A stretch of DNA of 11,196 nt from NCBI GenBank assembly GCA_937919795.1, contig CALFOA010000151.1, positions 1 through 11,196 on the forward strand. Direction: 5' to 3'. The DNA comes from an uncultured Neisseria sp. Lineage in GTDB: Bacteria > Pseudomonadota > Gammaproteobacteria > Burkholderiales > Neisseriaceae. How positions within the stretch are numbered: position 1 is the first letter of the stretch; every line of letters begins with the position of its first letter. The translations under genes were made by a program, and so were the position numbers. Below the pieces are notes generated by a model. It was not told the DNA's origin and did not search any database. It was given only the letters and a program-made list of their open reading frames with translations. Positions 1 to 5,619 of this stretch are shown here, piece by piece.

Positions 1-1
1 G

Positions 2-778
2 CACGTCAAAACCGGCACCGGCGAGCGTGCCGTATTTCAGCGCGGCGACCACCGCCTGCTCATCGGCCAAGCCGCCGCGACCGACGTTAATCAGGATGGC
101 GCCGGGCTTCATCTGCTGCAATTCCGCCTCGCCGATCAGGTTGCGGGTGTCTTCATTCAGCACACAATTGAGCGACACCACATCGGCCAGCTGCAAGGCT
201 TCGGCAAAAGCGGTATAGCCTTCGCGCACGGTTTTGGCGTGTTTGTGTTCGCCAAACAGCACCTTCATGCCAAATACTTCGGCATAGTTTGCCAGCGTGC
301 GACCGATGCTGCCGCGGCCGAAAATCACCAGCGTTTTGCCTTTCAAATCGCGCATCGGCGCACCGAAATGGCAGAAAAACGGCGATTGCGCCCACAAACC
401 GGCCGCGACGTCGCGCTGATAAGCGGGCAGATTGCGCATCAGCGCCAGCATCAACATCATCGAATGTTCGGCCACCGAATCGCTACCGTAAGCCGGAATA
501 TTGCACACGGTGGTATCGTTTTGGCGGGCGGCGGCAATGTCGACGTTGTTATAACCAGTAGCCGCCACCGCAATCAGCTTGAGCTGCGGGTTGGCAGCCA
601 GATGCTCCGCACTTACCCACACTTTATTGCTGATCACCACATCGGCACCGGCCAAATGCTCAGCGGTTTCCTGCGGCGTGGTGAGCGGGTATTCAATTAA
701 TTCGTGTTCAAAATCAAAAGCAAACGGCCGTTTGCACAAGGTATCGCGGTCGAGCACCACTACTTTTAACGCTGTCAT
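2..778 (-). CDS. D-2-hydroxyacid dehydrogenase, NAD(P)-dependent (C-terminus cut off by window edge)
   Basis: This is a 259-codon open frame that starts with ATG at 778 and runs out through the left edge. It would oxidise or reduce a 2-hydroxyacid/2-oxoacid pair in the cytoplasm, as glycerate dehydrogenase and D-lactate dehydrogenase do. The N-terminal substrate-domain half ends in the family segment AATGYNNVD (about residues 77-85). The Rossmann dinucleotide loop GRGSIG lies at residues 154-159. The motif NVGRGGLAD carries the expected catalytic arginine near residue 234. The catalytic Glu and His lie beyond the edge. An AGGA stretch eight bases upstream supports the start. It is divergent from the small membrane gene at 925. 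HprA-type hydroxypyruvate/glycerate dehydrogenase is the likeliest subgroup, but I cannot fix the substrate. Confidence 0.9.
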   Translation of the reverse strand, partial: MTALKVVVLDRDTLCKRPFAFDFEHELIEYPLTTPQETAEHLAGADVVISNKVWVSAEHLAANPQLKLIAVAATGYNNVDIAAARQNDTTVCNIPAYGSDSVAEHSMMLMLALMRNLPAYQRDVAAGLWAQSPFFCHFGAPMRDLKGKTLVIFGRGSIGRTLANYAEVFGMKVLFGEHKHAKTVREGYTAFAEALQLADVVSLNCVLNEDTRNLIGEAELQQMKPGAILINVGRGGLADEQAVVAALKYGTLAGAGFDV

Positions 779-858
779 GGTTTTATTCCTATAAACATTG
801 TTGGTGTGATTTATTTTATTAATCAGCAAATTTAAAATGAATACTGTACTTTTTAAAT

Positions 859-877
859 GATAACAATTATTATTTAC
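859..877. promoter_or_regulatory. possible Fur-box-like AT-rich site between divergent genes
   Basis: GATAACAATTATTATTTAC matches the 19-bp Fur consensus (GATAATGATAATCATTATC) at 13 of 19 positions by my hand count. It lies in the AT-rich gap between the dehydrogenase and the DUF2061 gene, about 50 bases before the latter's start, where a repressor could act on either promoter. AT-rich promoter DNA can give such matches by chance, so this is only a candidate. Confidence 0.25.
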
Positions 878-924
878 TCAACGTGATCGACACACTTCGG
901 GAAAATATCCGAAAGGACAATATT

Positions 925-1131
925 ATGTTGAAAACCCTTACTTTCGCCATTCTACACTTCTCGGTGGCCTTCAGTATCACCTATCTGCTCACCGGCAGCA
1001 TCGGGATTTCCAGCGCGGTGGCCTTAATTGAGCCTTTGGTCAACACCGTGGTATTTTATTTCCATGAAAAAGCCTGGCGTCACCATGAGCAGAAAAAGGC
1101 TACGCAACAGCTTAGTACGCCCTTATGCTAA
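925..1131 (+). CDS. DUF2061 small inner-membrane protein
   Basis: This 68-residue protein has two predicted hydrophobic segments, about residues 5-22 and 28-47. It ends in a charged tail rich in His, Lys and Gln. The pattern K-T-L-T-F followed by a second segment with EPLVNTVVFYFHEKAW is typical of the DUF2061 family of short membrane proteins, whose function is unknown. The ATG at 925 was chosen because AAAGGA lies seven bases upstream. An in-frame GTG at 883 would add 14 polar residues with no obvious ribosome binding site. The gene stands just upstream of the FKBP gene with a 67-base gap, so cotranscription is possible but not shown. Confidence 0.8.
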   Translation: MLKTLTFAILHFSVAFSITYLLTGSIGISSAVALIEPLVNTVVFYFHEKAWRHHEQKKATQQLSTPLC

Positions 1132-1198
1132 GGTCGACGATTTGTGGTAGGCTTGGCACCGGTACATTAATAACCCATCTGATTAAGAAGGAAAACCC

Positions 1199-1525
1199 AT
1201 GAGCTTGCAAATTGAAGACTTGGTAACCGGCGAAGGCCGCGAAGCGCAACAAGGCAAAGAAATCACCGTACATTACACCGGCTGGCTGGAAGACGGCACC
1301 AAATTCGACTCCAGCTTGGATCGCCGCCAACCCTTGAGCATCATCCTCGGCGTCGGCCAAGTAATCGAAGGCTGGGACAAAGGCTTTGCCGGTATGCGCG
1401 AAGGCGGCAAACGCAAACTGACCATCCCGCCGGAAATGGGCTACGGCGCTCGCGGTGCCGGCGGCGTGATTCCGCCGAACGCCACGCTGGTGTTTGAAGT
1501 GGAATTGTTGAAAGTGGCCGAGTGA
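1199..1525 (+). CDS. fbp: FKBP-type peptidyl-prolyl cis-trans isomerase
   Basis: This 108-residue, single-domain FKBP catalyses cis-trans isomerisation of peptidyl-proline bonds and assists protein folding. No signal peptide is seen, so it should act in the cytoplasm. The family pocket residues are visible: VHYTGWL (Tyr26), KFDSS (Phe36, Asp37), GQVIEGWD (Val55, Ile56, Trp59), IPPEMGYG (Tyr82) and the final strand with Phe99. Length and sequence fit the small Neisseria Fbp protein. AAGGA upstream of the ATG gives a clear ribosome binding site. An inverted-DUS hairpin follows the stop by 11 bases and probably ends the transcript. Confidence 0.95.
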   Translation: MSLQIEDLVTGEGREAQQGKEITVHYTGWLEDGTKFDSSLDRRQPLSIILGVGQVIEGWDKGFAGMREGGKRKLTIPPEMGYGARGAGGVIPPNATLVFEVELLKVAE

Positions 1526-1536
1526 TTTGAAAAGGG

Positions 1537-1578
1537 TTTCAGACAGGCATTTGATGGTGTTGAAATGCCTGTCTGAAA
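1537..1578 (+). terminator. inverted-DUS hairpin after fbp
   Basis: A perfect 16-bp inverted repeat (1537-1552 and 1563-1578) encloses a 10-base loop. Each arm contains the 12-mer TGCCTGTCTGAA, in opposite orientations. Inverted DUS pairs commonly serve as transcription terminators in Neisseria. There is no T-run after the right arm, so termination may be weak in this direction. Confidence 0.7.
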
Positions 1579-1683
1579 GATACAAACTGAATCAGCCGTT
1601 GAGAGAATGTTCTTAGCGGCTGTGTGTTGAAACAATGAAATCGCGGGGGATGAGTTTATTCCCATGCTTGCAGCCCCCCAATC
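1579..1683 (+). other. structured intergenic stretch between two DUS hairpins
   Basis: No gene is visible here. Bases 1593-1622 can fold into a 12-bp stem (two G-U pairs) with a six-base loop. A run of five G near 1645 can pair with a run of C near 1675. Because the stretch ends in a good hairpin terminator (1684-1721), it could be a small RNA or an untranslated 3' tail of fbp. I recognise no known RNA family. Confidence 0.3.
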
Positions 1684-1721
1684 AATGCCTGTCTGAAACC
1701 ACTTTTCAGACAGGCATTTTT
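1684..1721 (+). terminator. inverted-DUS terminator with T-run
   Basis: A 15-bp perfect stem (1684-1698 and 1704-1718) has a five-base loop and is followed by T residues. Both arms carry TGCCTGTCTGAA. This is a textbook intrinsic terminator made from two facing DUS copies. It insulates the downstream tetR promoter from readthrough. Confidence 0.85.
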
Positions 1722-1731
1722 CATCACCCGG

Positions 1732-1773
1732 TTTACACCGCCCATTTCCCTGCTTATACTGGACACTCGTCCA
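1732..1773 (+). promoter_or_regulatory. promoter of the exporter locus with overlapping TetR-type operator
   Basis: TTTACA (1732-1737) and TATACT (1755-1760) are separated by 17 bases and each differs from the sigma-70 consensus at one position. The palindrome TGGAC-ACTC-GTCCA (1760-1773) begins on the last base of the -10 box and covers the expected transcription start. That is where a TetR-family repressor would block transcription. The adjoining tetR gene starts 20 bases later, so autoregulation is the natural reading. Binding itself is inferred. Confidence 0.65.
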
Positions 1774-1792
1774 ATAAACAAATCATAGCCTT

Positions 1793-2422
1793 ATGAACCC
1801 CACCGCCCGTTCCCAATTTCTCGCTGCCGGGGCAAAGCTTTATCCGCAATACAGCTACCGCCAGCTGTCGGTGCGTTTGCTGGCGGCGGAAACCGGCCTC
1901 AGTTCCGGCATGTTTCACCACTTATTTGCCAGTAAGGCCGATTTTGTGGCGGAATTGCTGGAAAGCCAAAATGCCGACACCTTCGGCCGCTTGGATTTCC
2001 GCACCGACGAAAACGCCAGCGCGGTGACAAAACTGCGCCATGCCGTGTGTTTGCTGGCCGGGGGTGTTCGCGATAATCTGGCTTGGATTAACCGTATTTT
2101 TGCCGACAGCGCCGACGGTGTAGAAACCGCCGATACCTTTCTGCGCCAACAATTCGACCGCTATTCGGCCTGGCTGTACCAACTGCTCGGCGAATGTTTT
2201 CCCCAAATGCCGCTGCCCGACTTGGTGGTGCGGATGTCTTACCTGTGCAGCTCGGTGGTGGCGCCGATGTTTTTGAGCATCCGCCTCAACAATATGGGCA
2301 TTTTGCTGGAAGAAGTGAGCAGCCACATCCCCACCGTACTCACCGACGAAGCGCTTGAACAACGCATTGATTGGACATTTGCCGCCCTCTTTCCCGATTA
2401 TTCCGCTCAGGACAAACCATGA
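1793..2422 (+). CDS. TetR/AcrR-family transcriptional regulator
   Basis: This is a 209-residue protein with an N-terminal TetR helix-turn-helix at about residues 24-50; SVRLLAAETGLSSGMFHHLF followed by ASK is the recognition segment. A helical C-terminal domain would bind a ligand or effector. It is the first gene of the exporter locus and overlaps the next gene by four bases (ATGA), which points to translational coupling. It most likely represses its own operon through the palindrome at 1760-1773 and is relieved by a compound the pump exports. No convincing Shine-Dalgarno sequence precedes the ATG, and the predicted leader is only about 25 bases. The ligand is unknown. Confidence 0.9.
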   Translation: MNPTARSQFLAAGAKLYPQYSYRQLSVRLLAAETGLSSGMFHHLFASKADFVAELLESQNADTFGRLDFRTDENASAVTKLRHAVCLLAGGVRDNLAWINRIFADSADGVETADTFLRQQFDRYSAWLYQLLGECFPQMPLPDLVVRMSYLCSSVVAPMFLSIRLNNMGILLEEVSSHIPTVLTDEALEQRIDWTFAALFPDYSAQDKP

Positions 2423-3390
2423 AAAAACCGATTGCCGTCCTTCTGATTGCCGCGCTGGCCGCCGGCGGCTGGTATTACTACCAACAACAGCAAAAAAGCC
2501 CCCTGCCCGACAGCATTACCTATTCCAACGGACGCCTAGAACTCAACCGCTTAGACATCGCCAGCCTCTACCCCGGCCGCATCAAAGCCATGCCGGTGGA
2601 CGAAGGCAGCATCGTGAAAGAAGGCGACGTGTTGGCCGAGCTGTCGTCCGACACCAGCGAAAGCCGCGTGGCCGCCGCCAAAGCGCAGAAACAGCGGGCG
2701 CAGGAAAGCACCGCACGCGCCGATGCCGAAATCAGGTCTTACGAGCAGCAATTGAAAGTGGCGCAACTCGAATTGGATAACGCCTTGAATATGCGCCGCG
2801 AAGATTTGGTATCCGACAGCGAAGTGCGCAAACGCCGCGCCAGCCGCGACAGCGCCGCCGCTTCGGTGCAAGCCGCCAAAGCCGCGCGCGCCGAATCGTT
2901 GGCCGCCGTCAACGCCGCCGGTGCGCAGGAAACCGAAGCCACCTCGGCCAACCAAGACATGACCATCCGCAGCCCCAAAGCCGGCTTGGTGGAATACCGC
3001 ATCGCCGAAATCGGCAGCGTGATTGCCGCCGGCAACAAAGTGGTGGGGCTGCTCGACCCTGCCGACGTATCGATGAATATCTTCCTGCCCAACCGCCAGA
3101 TGAGCCGTCTGAAAGTGGGCGGTGAAGCGCGTATCGTGCTCGACGGCCTCAACGCCGTGTTCCCCGCCCGGGTTGCCTTTATCGCCACCGATGCGCAATT
3201 CACCCCCAAAGCGGTGGAAACCCAAACCGAGCGCGACAAGCTGATGTTTAAAGTCAAACTCAAAATCCCCGAAGCCACCGCCCTGCAATACCAAGGCCTG
3301 CTCAAAGGCGGCATGACCGGCAACGGCTATGTGCGCATGGATGAACAAACCCCGTGGCCGTCTGAATTAGCGGTGAAATTACCGAAGTAA
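2419..3390 (+). CDS. yhiI: HlyD-type membrane fusion protein, YhiI-like, of ABC exporter
   Basis: This 323-residue periplasmic adaptor would link an inner-membrane ABC transporter to an outer-membrane channel. It has one N-terminal membrane anchor (about residues 4-21) and a lipoyl-type half domain around SLYPGRIKAMPVDEGSIVKEGD (49-70). An Ala/Glu/Arg-rich coiled coil follows (about 80-180), then the second lipoyl half (SPKAGLVEYRIAEIGSVI, 185-202) and a beta-barrel region. The stretches VETQTERDKLMFKVK and TPWPSELAVKLPK match my memory of E. coli YhiI, the partner of RbbA and YhhJ. The ATG at 2419 overlaps the tetR stop. An upstream in-frame start at 2371 would lie inside tetR and add a polar tail before the anchor, so I rejected it. 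Confidence 0.9.
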   Translation: MKKPIAVLLIAALAAGGWYYYQQQQKSPLPDSITYSNGRLELNRLDIASLYPGRIKAMPVDEGSIVKEGDVLAELSSDTSESRVAAAKAQKQRAQESTARADAEIRSYEQQLKVAQLELDNALNMRREDLVSDSEVRKRRASRDSAAASVQAAKAARAESLAAVNAAGAQETEATSANQDMTIRSPKAGLVEYRIAEIGSVIAAGNKVVGLLDPADVSMNIFLPNRQMSRLKVGGEARIVLDGLNAVFPARVAFIATDAQFTPKAVETQTERDKLMFKVKLKIPEATALQYQGLLKGGMTGNGYVRMDEQTPWPSELAVKLPK

Positions 3391-3391
3391 A

Positions 3392-3403
3392 TGCCTGTCT
3401 GAA
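3392..3403 (+). repeat. single DUS (TG-wad dialect)
   Basis: TGCCTGTCTGAA lies directly after the yhiI-like stop codon. It is an uptake signal for natural transformation. Unlike the DUS pairs elsewhere it has no inverted partner, so it should not form a terminator. Confidence 0.85.
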
Positions 3404-3410
3404 AAAGCTA

Positions 3411-3558
3411 AGTATCGTAGACAAAACGGTTGAAACTTCGAGAGTAGGTTGGGTTAGGCTGCCAAGGCCGTAACCCAACAAAAGGGGAATTTTTCGGATA
3501 CGTTGCCGAATGCTCGGCAATGTTGGGTTACGCTGGCGCTAACCCAACCTACGATACT
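3411..3558. repeat. nested palindromic intergenic repeat, full-length copy
   Basis: The outer arms AGTATCGTAG (3411-3420) and CTACGATACT (3549-3558) are exact inverted repeats. A second pair, GTAGGTTGGGTTA (3444-3456) and TAACCCAACCTAC (3540-3552), lies inside. Within that, GTTGGGTTA/TAACCCAAC hairpins form at 3448-3479 and 3522-3548, with a TTGCCGA/TCGGCAA hairpin (3503-3520) between them. No protein is encoded, so this resembles a non-autonomous mobile palindrome. A truncated second copy lies at 3972-4031. Confidence 0.75.
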
Positions 3559-3578
3559 GATTAATTTGGAACTAGAAA

Positions 3579-3923
3579 ATGAAACCGATTACCCCCGAAA
3601 CCGCCCAAACGCGCATCAACGAAGTCCAACAACTCTACCGCGAATGGACTCAACTCTTGCCCCGCCTGCAAGCCGCGCAGCAAGAATGGCAACGCGGCGC
3701 CGAAATCATGCACGCGCTGTCGCAATTTTATTTCGACGGCGAGTTCGGCCGCTACCACGACGCGCTGGAAAACGGCCTAGAGCTGGATTTGCATACCGAC
3801 GGCGAATACAGCGTATTGAGCGAAGACGCGTTGTGGAACGCCTTTCACGAGCAACAACAACTGGCCTGGCAACGCCTGCGCTCGGCGGTAGCGGTGTTGG
3901 ATAGGGAAGGCGAAGGCTTGTAG
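3579..3923 (+). CDS. DUF4298-family protein
   Basis: This 114-residue soluble protein has no signal peptide or membrane segment. It is mostly helical in composition, with a Gln/Glu/Leu-rich N-terminal half (residues 8-50). The segment ALSQFYFDGEFGRYHDALEN, followed by YSVLSEDALWNAF (77-89), fits DUF4298, a family of short cytoplasmic proteins of unknown function. The ATG at 3579 follows GGAA at a seven-base spacing. The gene sits between two palindromic repeats and is not an obvious part of the exporter; it looks like cargo between yhiI and rbbA. Its base composition matches the surrounding genome, unlike the next gene. Confidence 0.75.
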   Translation: MKPITPETAQTRINEVQQLYREWTQLLPRLQAAQQEWQRGAEIMHALSQFYFDGEFGRYHDALENGLELDLHTDGEYSVLSEDALWNAFHEQQQLAWQRLRSAVAVLDREGEGL

Positions 3924-3924
3924 A

Positions 3925-3943
3925 TCGGATACCCGTATCCGAC
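3925..3943. repeat. short palindromic repeat, copy 1
   Basis: TCGGATACCCGTATCCGAC folds as an eight-base inverted repeat immediately after the DUF4298 stop codon. The identical 19-mer occurs in reverse orientation at 5230-5248. It is followed by a single DUS at 3948-3959 (TGCCTGTCTGAA). It may act as a weak terminator. Confidence 0.7.
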
Positions 3944-3971
3944 GAAATGCCTGTCTGAAAAGTTTTTAGTA

Positions 3972-4031
3972 GTAGGTTGGGTTAGGCCGCCAAGGCCGTA
4001 ACCCAACAAAATAAGAGGATTCGGATACGTT
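3972..4031. repeat. truncated copy of the nested palindromic repeat
   Basis: GTAGGTTGGGTTA (3972-3984) and TAACCCAAC (3999-4007) form the same left hairpin as at 3444-3479. The match continues through TCGGATACGTT, ending at 4031. The right half of the element (the TTGCCGA hairpin and the right GTTGGGTTA arm) is missing, and AT-rich DNA starts at this point. Confidence 0.7.
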
Positions 4032-4100
4032 TCCTCATATCAGACTTTGTATTGATATCTTTAATTGTGATTTTTTTGTAATTTTTAAAGGGGAAGTTAG

Positions 4101-4502
4101 ATGCCAAGAAGGTTAGATGCTATTCCAGAAGGAATGAAGCAAGCGTTATTAAATACAGCTTTTGAAAATCAAGTAGTTACATGGTTAATGCAAGATGGCT
4201 GGCAAGTATTTACACCTGTTTTAGACCATGGACATAAAACGGATGTTTTAATTTCCGATGGGAAACGGTATTTTCGCATTCAAATTAAAACAGTTGATGC
4301 AAATAAAGGAAAAAAACAAGAAATTTCCAATGTATGGGGAAGTTGTTCACTTGATTTTATTATTTATTTTGCAAGAAATGGTGAGTGGGGTTATATCGTT
4401 CCAGCATTTAGCGAAAGTAAAAAAATCCTTAATGCACCTGAACACAAGATGTTTCTTTTAAAAAGAGCAGAGTTCCTTACCGCTTTTCATACAGTTGATT
4501 AA
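4101..4502 (+). CDS. PD-(D/E)XK-like nuclease (group I intron-associated endonuclease type), AT-rich, likely acquired
   Basis: This 133-residue protein has a PD-(D/E)XK nuclease layout. Glu22 lies in the first helix (AFENQVVTWL), Asp48 in HKTDVLI, and the Q-x-K triad at Gln61 and Lys63 in YFRIQIKT. Aromatic strands follow (LDFIIYFARNGEWGYIVP). Length and order fit the small PDDEXK_5 family first noted beside group I introns. No intron is visible here, so its role is open: a degenerate homing-type nuclease, or a stand-alone enzyme. AAGGGGAAG just upstream is a strong ribosome binding site. Codons are markedly A/T-rich compared with every neighbour, and the gene is fenced by a truncated repeat and a DUS. 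This points to horizontal acquisition. Confidence 0.7.
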   Translation: MPRRLDAIPEGMKQALLNTAFENQVVTWLMQDGWQVFTPVLDHGHKTDVLISDGKRYFRIQIKTVDANKGKKQEISNVWGSCSLDFIIYFARNGEWGYIVPAFSESKKILNAPEHKMFLLKRAEFLTAFHTVD

Positions 4503-4515
4503 TTGATCAAAATCA

Positions 4516-4527
4516 TTCAGACGGCCT
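4516..4527 (-). repeat. DUS of the AG dialect after the AT-rich gene
   Basis: TTCAGACGGCCT is the reverse complement of AGGCCGTCTGAA, the AG-DUS form of Neisseria. It differs from the TG-wad form that dominates the window outside rbbA. It lies 13 bases after the nuclease stop codon. Confidence 0.8.
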
Positions 4528-4551
4528 GTATTGGAACAACCCTAAAGAAAA

Positions 4552-4586
4552 GCCTATCTGAAAACCTATATCGTTTTCAGACAGGC
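4552..4586 (+). terminator. imperfect inverted-DUS hairpin before nnrU
   Basis: GCCTATCTGAAAA (4552-4564) pairs with TTTTCAGACAGGC (4574-4586) with one mismatch around a nine-base loop. The right arm is a perfect TG-wad DUS and the left arm has one changed base. It probably terminates transcription from the AT-rich gene. Confidence 0.6.
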
Positions 4587-4618
4587 ATATACCTTAACCG
4601 CAAACCAAGGAGCAACCC

Positions 4619-5188
4619 ATGTGGATACTGATACTCGGCTGCCTGTTGTTTTTCGGCGTGCATTCGCTAGCGATGGTTTTCCCCGCGTTGCGCGAACGCT
4701 TTACCGCCCGCTACGGCGCGAACCCTTGGCAGGGCTTATACAGCCTGATTGCCGCCATCGGCCTGGCTTTGATGATATACGGTTACGGCGCCGCCCGCGT
4801 CGATTCGGCCTGGCTCTACACCCCGCCAACATGGAGCCGACACACGGCATTTGCCTTGATGTTGCCGGTGTTTGTGCTGCTGGCGGCGGCCTATATTCCC
4901 GGGCGCATCCGCCAACGGCTCGGCCATCCGATGCTGATGGCGGTGGTGTTGTGGTCGGCCGCGCATTTGCTCGCCAACGGGCGCGTGGCCGATGTGGTGT
5001 TGTTCGGCAGTTTTCTGGTGTGGTCACTGCTGGACTGGCTGTCGATGGCTTGGCGCAGCGAACGCACCATCCGCCGCCTGCCCGGCGGCAAATGGAACGA
5101 TGCCATCGCGGTGGTGGTCGGGCTGGCGGCGTATGTGCTGTTTGCCTTCTATCTGCACGGCTGGATAACGGGCGTGCCGTTGGCATAA
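4619..5188 (+). CDS. NnrU-family integral membrane protein
   Basis: This is a 189-residue protein of about five to six hydrophobic segments with the NnrU hallmarks. These are an early GVHSL (His15), GHPM near residue 102, and LWSAAHLLANGRVADVVLFGSF (111-132) with His116. NnrU was named from a gene needed for nitrite/nitric oxide metabolism in Rhodobacter, but most members are of unproven function. AAGGAG six bases before the ATG gives an excellent ribosome binding site. A DUS hairpin separates it from the gene upstream, so it has its own transcript or relies on readthrough. No denitrification gene is visible nearby, so I would not assign a nitrogen-oxide role from context. Confidence 0.88.
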   Translation: MWILILGCLLFFGVHSLAMVFPALRERFTARYGANPWQGLYSLIAAIGLALMIYGYGAARVDSAWLYTPPTWSRHTAFALMLPVFVLLAAAYIPGRIRQRLGHPMLMAVVLWSAAHLLANGRVADVVLFGSFLVWSLLDWLSMAWRSERTIRRLPGGKWNDAIAVVVGLAAYVLFAFYLHGWITGVPLA

Positions 5189-5229
5189 CGCGATTCTTGA
5201 ATCCGACATGACTGCGTTACCGTCATCTT

Positions 5230-5249
5230 GTCGGATACGGGTATCCGAC
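5230..5249. terminator. palindrome between convergent genes (short repeat, copy 2)
   Basis: GTCGGATACGGGTATCCGAC is a nine-base perfect inverted repeat with a two-base centre. It sits between the convergent nnrU and small membrane genes and could end both transcripts. It is the reverse complement of the copy at 3925-3943. The left arm can also pair with TCCGACATGAC at 5202-5212, giving an alternative fold. Confidence 0.6.
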
Positions 5250-5257
5250 CTACTAGG

Positions 5258-5506
5258 CTAAGTTTCTTGATCCTCATCCTTGGGCTGCGATTCACCTTGC
5301 TCCCTGCTGGTAAGATAACCTGCAAGCATCGGGAAAAAAGCCGCCAGCAGGCACGACGCGCCGATGACCAACAGCGCAATCGCACCGGCAGGCTCGCGCA
5401 GTAATTCATGTACCCATTCGCCTTCGCCAAACAGCGTCATGATACCGGGGATAATCGCACTCAAGCCGCAAATCAAAATAATCAGAGAACCGATATGAAA
5501 GCGCAT
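5258..5506 (-). CDS. small two-helix membrane protein, unrecognised
   Basis: This 82-residue protein has two hydrophobic segments, about residues 6-26 and 42-63. The short loop between them contains GEGEW, and the acidic, Gln-rich tail ends in KDEDQET. I do not recognise a family. The ATG at 5506 was chosen because AAAGGA (reading the minus strand, 5519-5514) lies seven bases upstream. A TTG at 5527 would extend the frame through that ribosome binding site. It is the only gene on the minus strand inside the exporter locus, so transcription started at tetR would pass through it antisense before reaching rbbA. Confidence 0.65.
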   Translation of the reverse strand: MRFHIGSLIILICGLSAIIPGIMTLFGEGEWVHELLREPAGAIALLVIGASCLLAAFFPMLAGYLTSREQGESQPKDEDQET

Positions 5507-5619
5507 GGCAGTATCCTTTCTTGGCAAAACTGAGGATGAGAAGATAATGTAACACTTTATTTTTATTCAGTATACCAACCGTCAGATATTAAAACCCAAC
5601 CGACCGATAAAGCGCCATT

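Noticed and set aside
883..924. GTG start at 883 for the DUF2061 gene
   Set aside because: The added residues are polar and lie outside the family pattern. A good ribosome binding site points to the ATG at 925.
2551..3348. 265-codon open frame on the minus strand opposite the yhiI-like gene
   Set aside because: It is rich in His, Gly and Phe with no recognisable fold, and mirrors a well-supported gene on the other strand. GC-rich third positions produce such shadow frames.
3411..4031. Correia (CREE/NEMIS) element
   Set aside because: The palindromic repeats lack the TATAGTGGATTAA-type ends of Correia elements. They are a different family built on GTAGGTTGGGTTA.
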